The notes below the pieces were generated by a model. That model did no database searches, had not been told where the DNA came from, and saw only the letters and a program-made list of their open reading frames with translations. Both the position numbers and the translations under genes were made by a program. 5,675 nt of DNA from Phycisphaerae bacterium (lineage in GTDB: Bacteria > Planctomycetota > Phycisphaerae > Sedimentisphaerales > Anaerobacaceae): the NCBI GenBank assembly GCA_030667885.1, contig DAOUVA010000324.1, positions 1-5,675 of the forward strand. Reading direction: 5' to 3'. Below are positions 1 to 5,675 of the stretch, piece after piece; the first letter of the stretch is position 1, and every line of letters starts with the position of its first letter.

Positions 1-652
1 CGTTTTTCGCTTTGCGCGAAAGAGCTGGTATGGCATCGCAAGCGGTGCCGGCATGTACGTTGGTCACTTTATGGCCTGGATCAGCGCCTCAATCCTTTAT
101 GCTTATCAATTGCATTTGAATCCCGCCGACACGGATGTGCTACCGGGGCCGCTGGCTTATCGCGCCGCCGGGCTGGCGGGCCTGCTGTGTGTGATTATCG
201 CCGGCTGGACAACAGCCAATCCGACTATCTATCGCGCGGGCCTGGCGTTCCAGGCACTATCGCCGAAATCTTCGCGTTTTAAGGTAACGCTTATAACCGG
301 AGCCATTGCGACAATCGCCGGAATGTTCCCGGCTATCGCAATGAAGTTGTTGGGCTTTGTTGCTCTTTACGGTCTGGTTCTTATGCCGATGGGCGCGGTT
401 ATCTTTGTCGATTTCTGGCTCATACGGAAATTTGGATTGCAAAGTTACTATGCCGAGTTGAGCGGAAAAAGCTTCAATTGGGCCGCCGGTCTGGCCTGGT
501 TCATAACTCTGGCTATTGCCTGGGTATTGGTGAAGTTCGCCGGCATTCAGATTTTCTTTGTATCACTGCCCGGCTGGTTCGTTGCCGCCATTTTATACAT
601 CGTACTGAGTAAGTTTTACCAGAAGAAACTGCGTCCCGCCGCACCTCAATAA
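1..652 (+). CDS. NCS1-type (purine-cytosine permease-like) transporter, C-terminal part
   Basis: This is the 3' part of an integral membrane permease. The reading frame is open from base 2, so the gene begins upstream and the ATG at 53 is an internal Met; 216 residues are visible before the TAA at 650. About six hydrophobic segments can be seen: around GIASGAGMYVGHFMAW, LAGLLCVIIAGW, VTLITGAIATIAG, LLGFVALYGLVLMPMGAVIFVDFWLIRK, WAAGLAWFITLAIAW and PGWFVAAILYIVL. The phrase GWTTANPTIYRAG and the G-x-x-x-VDFWLIRK block late in the protein resemble the nucleobase:cation symporter-1 family, whose members have about 12 helices and take up cytosine, purines, allantoin or hydantoins with H+ or Na+. 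The substrate cannot be read from this fragment. The tail is basic (KFYQKKLRP), consistent with a cytoplasmic C terminus. The next gene follows after 13 bp, so the two are probably co-transcribed. The family call is from residue patterns only; another APC-superfamily permease is the main alternative. Confidence 0.8.
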   Translation, partial: VFRFARKSWYGIASGAGMYVGHFMAWISASILYAYQLHLNPADTDVLPGPLAYRAAGLAGLLCVIIAGWTTANPTIYRAGLAFQALSPKSSRFKVTLITGAIATIAGMFPAIAMKLLGFVALYGLVLMPMGAVIFVDFWLIRKFGLQSYYAELSGKSFNWAAGLAWFITLAIAWVLVKFAGIQIFFVSLPGWFVAAILYIVLSKFYQKKLRPAAPQ

Positions 653-665
653 CAGGAGAATTAAA

Positions 666-860
666 ATGCGTTCTATATTACAAATAATCTCACTGCTGGC
701 GTTGATTGCCTTGACATTGCCCTCGGTCCTGTTCCTTGCAGGCCGATTGGAGTTGGATATGGTCAAATGGTTAATGCTTCTCGCTACGATAGTATGGTTT
801 GTCACCGCTGCTCTATGGATGTGGAAAGACAACGGCGACGAGCAGCAGGAAACCGGTTAG
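666..860 (+). CDS. Small two-helix membrane protein, unknown function
   Basis: The product is 64 residues long and I do not recognise a named family. Two hydrophobic stretches are clear: residues about 4-27 (ILQIISLLALIALTLPSVLF) and about 33-53 (MVKWLMLLATIVWFVTAALW). They are joined by a short loop, AGRLELD. The tail is charged and polar (WKDNGDEQQETG) and probably cytoplasmic or at the membrane face. The start is well supported: AGGAG at 654-658 lies 7 bases before the ATG, right after the permease stop, and no better start competes. The 13-bp spacing and shared strand suggest translation from the permease message, so an accessory or small-subunit role for that permease is a reasonable inference, but nothing in the sequence proves it. 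It is a real gene rather than a chance frame, judging by the ribosome site, membrane-protein composition and placement. Confidence 0.72.
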   Translation: MRSILQIISLLALIALTLPSVLFLAGRLELDMVKWLMLLATIVWFVTAALWMWKDNGDEQQETG

Positions 861-861
861 A

Positions 862-889
862 TTGATAATTTCGATACACAAAATAGATT
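862..889 (+). promoter_or_regulatory. Candidate sigma70 promoter for the aldolase gene
   Basis: TTGATA (862-867, five of six matches to the -35 consensus) is followed after 16 bases by TAGATT (884-889, four of six matches to the -10 consensus), in a markedly AT-rich 67-bp gap. Transcription would begin near 896, leaving about 30 bases before the ATG at 928. The AT-rich context makes chance matches easy, so this is tentative. If real, it lets the aldolase be expressed apart from the permease. Confidence 0.33.
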
Positions 890-927
890 AATCAAAAATA
901 TTAATTAATGAAAAGGAACAAGCAATA

Positions 928-2094
928 ATGAATAAAACTTTGGCCGACCTGATTAAAATTTCGAACATAACAGGTAAGGATTCCACTCTGGTTCAGGGGG
1001 GAGGCGGTAATACGTCTGTAAAGACACCCGATGGAAAATATATGTATATTAAGGCCAGCGGCACGGCCCTTAAGGATATGAATACGCGAAGGGGCTGGCG
1101 GAGGCTGCGGCTTGCTCCGGTATTGTCGATTATAGAAGATAATGCTTTGGCAAAGCTCGACGCCAGCAAAAGAGAGCCAGAAGTAGTAAATCGGCTGCTT
1201 GTTGCATGTGATGATAAAGTTATCGGTGGTGCCCGTCCTTCTGTGGAATCGCACTTGCACGCTTTTCTCGATAAGTGCGTAATCCATCTGCATCCTCTCG
1301 TAGTGGCTGCATACGTAAACGCCAAAAACGGTCAAAGGGAGATTGAAAAGCTCTTTAAGAACGAAAAATTCCCACCCCTTTGGGTTCCCTATACAGATCC
1401 TGGTTTTATGCTTGCAAAGAAAATTGCAAAGCTGGTCGGAGACTACCAAAAAAAGTTCGGCAGGAAGCCCGCTGTTATGATTCTGCAAAAGCATGGCCTC
1501 TTTGTTACTGCCAAAACCGCTACTGCTGCTTTAAGCCTGGTTCGTAAAATCATCAAGCTTTGCAGAAGTAAGTTAAAAGAACCGAAGCTTCCAAAGACCA
1601 AATCACCTAACGGTAGTGACATAGCAGTCGCCAAATCAGCGATTCACAAAGCTCTCTTAGATTCTGTCGGTTTGGATATGCCAGTGAGTCATTTTCCTGA
1701 TAACAAACCTGTCGCTGCTTTTATGGCCCGTAAAGACGCAGCTAAGCTTGTTGGCACCCCGGCCTTGAATCCGGATGAGCTTGTTTATGCCAACGGCTCA
1801 GCAATGTGGCTCGAAAAATGCGATGTCAAAATAATTACTCAAAAATTAAAGTCCCTCCTTAGGAAAGGCCAAAAGCCCGCTGCTGCTTTTATAATTAAGG
1901 ATTTAGGCCTTTTTGTAGCGACCAACAAAAAAAACGCTCCGCTTATTGCCGAAATTACTGCCTCCTCTGTTCTTATTAGGATGTACGCGACAAAGTTCGG
2001 TGGTGTCCTGGCCCTGAATAAACGCCAGCAAGATTTTATCAATAGTTGGGAATCCGAAGCCTTCCGCTTGAAGCTGGCAAAAGGTAAGTCCTGA
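928..2094 (+). CDS. Class II aldolase/adducin family protein, RhaD-like
   Basis: A 388-residue cytoplasmic protein of the zinc-dependent class II aldolase/adducin family, whose members split or epimerise sugar phosphates (for example L-rhamnulose-1-phosphate to DHAP and lactaldehyde). Visible parts: the glycine-rich phosphate-binding stretch GGGGNTS (24-30), ASGT (43-46), a probable catalytic Glu108 in RPSVESHLHAF, zinc ligands His120 and His122 in CVIHLHP, and His189 in QKHGLFV. The pattern SVE-x-x-LHAF just before HLHP, and a second half with NPDELVYANGSAMW (281-294), recall the aldolase part of the RhaD/RhaE fusion enzymes, but the dehydrogenase part is absent, so this is a stand-alone aldolase half. 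The start is fixed by AAAAGGA (911-917) before the ATG. The protein is unusually basic: I count about 49 Lys and 17 Arg against about 33 Asp plus Glu. The substrate is not determined; rhamnulose-, fuculose- or 5-deoxypentulose-phosphate types are all possible. No frameshift or truncation is seen. Confidence 0.88.
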   Translation: MNKTLADLIKISNITGKDSTLVQGGGGNTSVKTPDGKYMYIKASGTALKDMNTRRGWRRLRLAPVLSIIEDNALAKLDASKREPEVVNRLLVACDDKVIGGARPSVESHLHAFLDKCVIHLHPLVVAAYVNAKNGQREIEKLFKNEKFPPLWVPYTDPGFMLAKKIAKLVGDYQKKFGRKPAVMILQKHGLFVTAKTATAALSLVRKIIKLCRSKLKEPKLPKTKSPNGSDIAVAKSAIHKALLDSVGLDMPVSHFPDNKPVAAFMARKDAAKLVGTPALNPDELVYANGSAMWLEKCDVKIITQKLKSLLRKGQKPAAAFIIKDLGLFVATNKKNAPLIAEITASSVLIRMYATKFGGVLALNKRQQDFINSWESEAFRLKLAKGKS

Positions 2095-2108
2095 TTCCAG
2101 AGTTGCTG

Positions 2109-2137
2109 TTAAAGGCTTGAGAGCTATTTGCCTTTGA
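2109..2137. terminator. Weak hairpin between convergent genes, possible bidirectional terminator
   Basis: AAAGGC (2111-2116) pairs perfectly with GCCTTT (2130-2135), and a U-G and a U-A pair can extend the stem to 8 bp, around a 13-base loop. It lies at the junction of two converging genes, where a shared terminator is expected, and overlaps the last codons of the propeller gene (stop at 2124-2126). The stem is short and there is no proper T-run on either side, so rho-independent function is doubtful. Confidence 0.27.
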
Positions 2138-3374
2138 TATCGTATGCCATCAAGGCATTACCGTGACGGATATAGAGCCGGCCGTTGGATATGACCGGAT
2201 GCCCCCAGTGTTGGCCGTCACCTTCGGTAACGACGAATGAGCTGACTATATCGAAACCCTTTGGCGAAGGCTTCACCAGAGCCACATCTCCGGTATTTTC
2301 ATCATAACAGTACAGCATACCGTCGGCATATATAATCGAGCCCTTGTTCCCGTTCCAGGTAGCTTTATACATAACTTTCCCGCTGTCCCAGTCAAGACAG
2401 ACCCAGTCGCCCTTTGGAATGCCGTCGAAGGTCGAGCCGTACAGATAGCCATCGACCAGCACGACCCCGCCGTGGCCGCTGTCGAGAGTTTGGTCATTCC
2501 ATTTCTCTCTGGCCAAAGTCCCGTCGGCGGATAGCTCGAACATTACCCCGCCTCTCGTAAACTCTCGCTCGACCGCGCTGGTAACATACAGACGTCCGTC
2601 TTTATAGGCCGGCGTAACGCCGCCGGTATCGGAAGGTGTCACGTAAGGTTCCCGCCAGATCAGTTTGCCGTTGTCTGCATTTACACAGATGACAGATTTT
2701 TGAATCATATTGATAAGCAGGCGATTGCCGCCTCTTTCGATGAGAATAGCAGAACTGTAAGCCGATTTCTCATCCAGACCTGTCGTGGCCCAGATAGTCC
2801 GCCCCGTCATTTTATCCAAAGCGACCATTGTGCCTTTTTTGCCGCCCGGCGTACAATAGACCTTCCGCCCGTCGATTAATGGTGAACCGCTCATCCCCCA
2901 TTGTATGTTTTTACCCTCGAACTTCGTCAGAGTATCAACCTGCCATATCTTTTCGCCCGTCCGGCTCTTAAAGCAGACCATGTTCCCAGTGCCGCTGAAT
3001 ACATATACTCGCTCGCCGTCAACCGTAGGCGTAGTCCGCGTCCCCTTGTACGACCGTGTCCATTCCGGCCCGTAGGATTCTTTCCATTTCAGATTCCCCT
3101 CAATATCGTATGCGAATAGAAATCCTTCCCCGTCAATCATTCCGGTCGTATATACCAATCCACCGGCTATGGCCACAGAAGAAAAACCTATTCCCAGGCC
3201 ATCCACAGACCATAATTGCTTCGGCCCACTTGCAGGCCATTTTTTCATAAGCCCGGTCTCTGTGGATTTTCCATCCCGATTAGGCCCGCGAAACTGCGGC
3301 CAGTCGTCACCATAGCAAATCCCACCAACCAATAGAATACTCAAACACAATATAATTGTTTTTCTGTTGTTCAT
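2124..3374 (-). CDS. Secreted PQQ-like beta-propeller repeat protein
   Basis: A 416-residue exported protein. Residues 1-22 form a signal peptide (hydrophobic IILCLSILLVGGI, probable cleavage after CYG, mature start DDW). The Cys in it lacks a proper lipobox, so a lipoprotein is unlikely. The mature protein opens with DWPQFRGPNRDGKS, a signature common in PQQ-like propeller proteins of Planctomycetota and relatives. Propeller blades repeat the pattern of a hydrophobic strand, a turn of TG or DG type, then K-x-x-W: AYDIEGNLKW (88-97), CFKSRTGEKIWQVD (134-147), ALDKMTGRTIW (185-195), CVNADNGKLIW (230-240) and CLDWDSGKVMY (326-336), ending with YIRHGNALMAYDIKG. True PQQ binding or dehydrogenase activity cannot be inferred; many such proteins serve as binding scaffolds. 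The ribosome site GAAGGA (minus strand, 3388-3383) sets the start. It lies 29 bp after the barrel gene on the same strand and is probably its operon partner. Confidence 0.88.
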   Translation of the reverse strand: MNNRKTIILCLSILLVGGICYGDDWPQFRGPNRDGKSTETGLMKKWPASGPKQLWSVDGLGIGFSSVAIAGGLVYTTGMIDGEGFLFAYDIEGNLKWKESYGPEWTRSYKGTRTTPTVDGERVYVFSGTGNMVCFKSRTGEKIWQVDTLTKFEGKNIQWGMSGSPLIDGRKVYCTPGGKKGTMVALDKMTGRTIWATTGLDEKSAYSSAILIERGGNRLLINMIQKSVICVNADNGKLIWREPYVTPSDTGGVTPAYKDGRLYVTSAVEREFTRGGVMFELSADGTLAREKWNDQTLDSGHGGVVLVDGYLYGSTFDGIPKGDWVCLDWDSGKVMYKATWNGNKGSIIYADGMLYCYDENTGDVALVKPSPKGFDIVSSFVVTEGDGQHWGHPVISNGRLYIRHGNALMAYDIKGK

Positions 3375-3389
3375 AAGCTAAATCCTTCA
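3321..3389 (-). repeat. Duplicated leader, copy 2 (ribosome site plus signal-peptide codons, propeller gene)
   Basis: Read on the minus strand, this stretch runs from TGAAGG through the ATG and the first 18 codons of the propeller gene. It aligns with 4508-4578 at the same position of the upstream gene. Over the coding part I count about 38 of 48 aligned core bases identical, with one 3-base in-frame length difference. The encoded peptides match as MNN-x-K-x-II then LSILL-x-x-GI. Similarity stops at the end of the signal peptide. Confidence 0.6.
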
Positions 3390-3403
3390 TCTTTTGTAAT
3401 CTG

Positions 3404-4564
3404 TTATTTGTCTGCACTTCCGGAGTCGGTTAACAAAACATCATCGAGTAAATAAAGAAACATTTCTGCTGCGTGCCAAGAATGAGGAGCGCAGATTTTT
3501 CGATCGGTGTATTCTTTGGAAACAAGTTTCATACCGGCATAGTTCGCCTGGCTGGCGTGGGCTTCCCACGTCATCGGATACTGCTCATCGAGAGACATTG
3601 GTGCCGGCCCGCCATGAAAATGTGCCTCAGCCCAGCCGAGATATGGGTAATTTTTGATGCCATTTTTTGAAAAGCCCCCCCCTTGCACGTGCTCCTTCTT
3701 GTAATCCATCCAGAACAGCACCGAATATGAATCAAATACCTTCGGAATTTCATAAGGATCTTCCAACTCCAATGCCCGAAGACCGAACTTCAGCCATTTT
3801 GTCTGGTAAACCGGATGTTTGGAAAAATCGGTTGATCCGTCCAGGTGCTTGCCTTTCTGGAACTCCGGAATCGTATTAAGCACCTTCTCGACCAGCGGAT
3901 GTGAGGAATCGGACACCAGAGAAATCAGGTAAAGGACCTGCCCCAGATTGTCGGGCTCCCTGTTGCCTGCGTTGTTGCGATCAAAAGGTTCCTTCAGCTT
4001 GAGAATCCACGGTTTGATAAGATGCACGTTGTCGGTCTTTTCCAAACACATTGCCACCATAGCTGCATCTCGATACCACGGCTTTGAGTAAACCATAAAG
4101 TTGGGAACGGGTTTAGTATCGACTATATTGATAAGAATCTCATGCAGCAAAATGCGCAGAAGCCCTGCCTGGGGATGGCCTTTGAATTTTGATAAATTTA
4201 CTGCTCCCTCGGTCAAAGAAAGCCATTTTGCTCCTTCCTGAATCCAGACAGCTTTCTCATCTTCCGTTATGACAATCTCTTTGCCATCTGAGGTATTTAA
4301 TCGCACTGTATATTCGCATGGAAGTATTGTCTCCTTAACCACCTCCCATTGACGGACAGCTTCACCTGTAAGCGCATTGAAAAGTGTCCCGTCACGATAG
4401 AGGAATTTATCACGATTGCCCATCCCAAATAGGAAAAAATTAACTTTGGGTAGTTGCATTACCTTCTCGGCTTTTGTAGTTTGACTTCGAGCTTGATGAT
4501 TTGTTATCCCGCTAATCAACAGAATGCTCAAAAACAGCACGATGATGCTTTTAATGTTGTTCAT
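3404..4564 (-). CDS. Secreted protein of unknown function, alpha/alpha-barrel glycosidase-like
   Basis: A 386-residue exported protein that I cannot assign to a named family. A signal peptide covers about residues 1-27 (IIVLFLSILLISGI, likely cleavage after ARS). A first region of about 120 residues looks beta-rich (NALTGEAVRQWEVV, EYTVRLNTSDGKEIVI, KAVWIQEGAKWLSL). From about residue 130 it is mainly helical, with motifs reminiscent of six-hairpin (alpha/alpha)6 enzymes such as GH15-like and related families: KPWYRDAAMVAMCLEK (161-176), NREPDNLGQVLYLISL (201-216), YPYLGWAEAHFHG (306-318), YPMTWEAHASQANY (329-342) and PHSWHAAEMFLYLLD (360-374). Asp165 and Glu335 are acidic residues in these motifs, but I cannot assign catalysis. 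A role in glycan breakdown outside the cytoplasm is an inference from fold-like motifs. GAAGG at 4577-4573 (minus strand), 8 bases from the ATG, supports the start. It is the first gene of a probable two-gene unit with the propeller gene. Confidence 0.8.
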   Translation of the reverse strand: MNNIKSIIVLFLSILLISGITNHQARSQTTKAEKVMQLPKVNFFLFGMGNRDKFLYRDGTLFNALTGEAVRQWEVVKETILPCEYTVRLNTSDGKEIVITEDEKAVWIQEGAKWLSLTEGAVNLSKFKGHPQAGLLRILLHEILINIVDTKPVPNFMVYSKPWYRDAAMVAMCLEKTDNVHLIKPWILKLKEPFDRNNAGNREPDNLGQVLYLISLVSDSSHPLVEKVLNTIPEFQKGKHLDGSTDFSKHPVYQTKWLKFGLRALELEDPYEIPKVFDSYSVLFWMDYKKEHVQGGGFSKNGIKNYPYLGWAEAHFHGGPAPMSLDEQYPMTWEAHASQANYAGMKLVSKEYTDRKICAPHSWHAAEMFLYLLDDVLLTDSGSADK

Positions 4565-4578
4565 AGGAAAAACCTTCA
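4508..4578 (-). repeat. Duplicated leader, copy 1 (ribosome site plus signal-peptide codons, barrel gene)
   Basis: This is the counterpart of 3321-3389. On the minus strand it holds TGAAGG, an 8-base spacer, ATGAACAACA and 19 codons of signal peptide. The start region matches the other copy closely in DNA, including synonymous positions, which favours common descent over chance similarity between hydrophobic leaders. Confidence 0.6.
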
Positions 4579-4597
4579 GACCCCCTCACTCGATATT

Positions 4598-4626
4598 CTC
4601 ATACAACCAACTCCTGCCTTTTGCAA
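4598..4626 (-). promoter_or_regulatory. Weak candidate promoter for the secreted two-gene unit
   Basis: On the minus strand TTGCAA (4626-4621) and TATGAG (4603-4598) are 17 bases apart, each matching four of six consensus positions. Transcription would start near 4591, leaving a leader of about 27 bases with the ribosome site GAAGG. The match is weak and rests mainly on spacing and position. Confidence 0.2.
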
Positions 4627-4797
4627 TAAAGCCTAATCAGAGAGGATATCCTGTAATCTTCATATTACCAGAATCCACCTGCCTATTCCAGCCCCTTCTG
4701 CTAATCCTGAATTTCACCCATCGAAGGGCGAAAAAAGCTGTTGGTATAGTTTCAGAGTTCCATTTGCCAAAAAAACGGCAAAATGCTAACCGCCCGG

Positions 4798-4825
4798 TTG
4801 ATTTACTTGCAGGTTATGCTATACT
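4798..4825 (+). promoter_or_regulatory. Candidate sigma70 promoter for the E1 alpha gene
   Basis: TTGATT (4798-4803, four of six matches) and TATACT (4820-4825, five of six matches) are separated by 16 bases. The predicted transcript would begin near 4832 and carry a leader of about 70 bases. The dyad at 4761-4785 ends 12 bases before the -35 element, a position suited to a regulator-binding site, but no known operator is recognised. Confidence 0.42.
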
Positions 4826-4902
4826 ATCGGTTTCCAATGTTTTTAGCAGTTTAGATTCGGCGTTTTTACCATGTAAAAGTAGATATTGAGGAGATTTGCA
4901 GT

Positions 4903-5675
4903 ATGGATTTTCGCATTGAGGATACACGAAAGAATCCGAAACCAAAGGTCAACGACCTTATTACGGATGGGAATCTCAGTCTTGAGAATATTGTTGACTG
5001 GCTCAGGACCATTTATGAGATTCGCTTTTTCGAAGAGAAGGTTTTCGATCTTTTGGGCCAGAATATTATCAAAGGTGCCTCGCACCTTTACGCTGGCGAG
5101 GAGGCCGTCGCCGTAGGCGCAACCGCCGCTATTGAACGCGGGGATGTAATCGGCTCAACCCACCGTGGTCACGGCCACTGCGGTGCAATCGGCAATAAAT
5201 ATGCCGACAGCGAAGAAGACCGCCAGACCCACTGGAACCGGATGATGGCCGAATTGATGGGCAAAGAGACCGGCTACTGCAAGGGCAGAGGAGGCTCGAT
5301 GCACATCGCAGATGTCGATAAATGTCACAACCTCGGTTCGACCGGCATTGTCGGCGGCAACCAGGCCCCCGCTGTCGGAGCGGCTATGGCGGAAAAGTAC
5401 AAAAAGACCGGAAAAGTTGTGCTGTCATTCTTTGGTGACGGCTCAACCAACACGGGTAGTTTTCACGAAGCAATGAATATGGCCTCAACACTGGCCGTGC
5501 CGCTCGTGGCAATAATCGAAAACAACCTTTACGGAATGAGCGTACCGTTCTCAGGCAGTGGAATAGACGGCGCCACCAAGGCCAGCAATATCGAAGACAT
5601 CGCTCAAAGGGCCGCTGCTTATGATGTCCCCGCCATGATTGTGGATGGACAAGATGCCTTGGCTGTTTTTCTCGC
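4903..5675 (+). CDS. Thiamine-diphosphate-dependent dehydrogenase E1 component, alpha subunit (pyruvate/acetoin type), N-terminal part
   Basis: 257 residues are visible and the frame is open at the window end; family members usually have about 320-360 residues, or more if fused to the beta subunit. E1 alpha binds thiamine diphosphate and, with E1 beta, decarboxylates a 2-oxoacid (or cleaves acetoin) and passes the acyl group to the lipoyl E2 protein in the cytoplasm. The diphosphate motif is complete: GDG (178-180), 26 residues, then NN (207-208). Other family landmarks are RFFEE (41-45), HLYAGEEA (61-68, where GQEA is commoner), STHRGHGH (85-92), GRGGSMHIAD (128-137), GIVGGNQAPAVGAA (148-161) and NNLYGMSVP (207-215). 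The HRGHGH and GIVGG forms lean to the AcoA/acetoin-like branch, but pyruvate dehydrogenase is equally possible. GAGGAG at 4888-4893, 9 bases before the ATG, fixes the start. About 25 residues precede the usual first helix. Beta, E2 and E3 genes are expected downstream, outside the window. Confidence 0.93.
   Translation, partial: MDFRIEDTRKNPKPKVNDLITDGNLSLENIVDWLRTIYEIRFFEEKVFDLLGQNIIKGASHLYAGEEAVAVGATAAIERGDVIGSTHRGHGHCGAIGNKYADSEEDRQTHWNRMMAELMGKETGYCKGRGGSMHIADVDKCHNLGSTGIVGGNQAPAVGAAMAEKYKKTGKVVLSFFGDGSTNTGSFHEAMNMASTLAVPLVAIIENNLYGMSVPFSGSGIDGATKASNIEDIAQRAAAYDVPAMIVDGQDALAVFL

Larger units (their letters stand above)
4565..4902. other. Divergent intergenic region, 338 bp
   Basis: This region separates the start of the secreted barrel gene (minus strand) from the start of the E1 alpha gene (plus strand), so it should carry promoters in both directions. 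I see no convincing coding sequence, tRNA-like structure or riboswitch. It contains a 10-bp perfect palindrome AGGATATCCT (4643-4652), an imperfect dyad with arms TTTCACCC and GGGCGAAA (4712-4733, one mismatch, 6-base loop), a second dyad CATTTGCC / GGCAAAATG (4761-4785, one bulged base, 8-base A-rich loop), and a candidate promoter at 4798-4825. Confidence 0.6.

Noticed and set aside
908..928. Six-codon mini-frame (MKRNKQ) whose stop overlaps the aldolase ATG
   Set aside because: No ribosome site precedes its ATG, and its bases include the Shine-Dalgarno of the aldolase gene; a chance frame in AT-rich DNA is more likely than a regulatory leader peptide.
901..1494. A 197-codon open frame on the minus strand opposite the aldolase gene
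   Set aside because: It lies opposite a confidently identified aldolase, has no ribosome site that I can see, and its composition (many Cys, His and Tyr with no motif) is typical of an antisense shadow.
3364..3374. Possible lipoprotein signal in the propeller protein because a Cys occurs near the signal-peptide end
   Set aside because: The residues before Cys20 are G-G-I, which do not fit a lipobox (Ala, Gly or Ser at -1), and a normal cleavage site after CYG is available.
4643..4652. Perfect palindrome AGGATATCCT
   Set aside because: Ten bases is short, the flanks do not extend the symmetry, and it matches no operator I know; noted only as part of the intergenic region.
4871..4876. Start-stop ATGTAA in the leader of the E1 alpha gene
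   Set aside because: Minimal start-stop elements can affect translation, but no ribosome site lies at the right distance, so I regard it as chance.
4524..4889. A 121-codon plus-strand frame across the intergenic region
   Set aside because: It overlaps the signal-peptide codons of the secreted barrel gene in antisense, lacks a Shine-Dalgarno site and gives a composition with no recognisable domain.

Overview
The window reads as a piece of a bacterial chromosome and holds six protein genes, two of them cut by the window edges. I see no RNA genes, insertion sequences, CRISPR arrays or attachment sites. The lineage cannot be fixed from sequence alone. The mix of a secreted propeller protein opening with DWPQFRGP, a RhaD-like class II aldolase and an NCS1-type permease resembles Planctomycetota, perhaps a Phycisphaerae-like member of moderate GC. 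That is an inference from family distribution, not a measurement.

Left part (+ strand): the C-terminal part of an NCS1-type permease, then 13 bp later a 64-residue protein with two membrane helices and a strong Shine-Dalgarno site. After a 67-bp AT-rich gap with a candidate promoter comes a 388-residue class II aldolase/adducin protein with intact zinc-site histidines. The permease and small protein look co-transcribed. The aldolase may be read from its own promoter.

Middle part (- strand, convergent with the aldolase): two genes for exported proteins 29 bp apart. The upstream gene (4564 to 3404) encodes a secreted protein of unknown function that looks like an alpha/alpha-barrel carbohydrate-active enzyme. 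The downstream gene (3374 to 2124) encodes a secreted PQQ-type beta-propeller. Their translation-start regions and signal peptides are clearly similar in DNA, while the mature proteins appear unrelated.

Right part: a 338-bp divergent intergenic region with a plausible sigma70 promoter and two imperfect dyads leads into a thiamine-diphosphate-dependent 2-oxoacid/acetoin dehydrogenase E1 alpha gene, which runs off the window. It is probably the first gene of a dehydrogenase-complex operon.

I do not see a clear previously undescribed system. The items most worth a second look are the shared leader of the two secreted genes, the secreted barrel/propeller pair, the permease/microprotein pair, and the two-part architecture of the aldolase.
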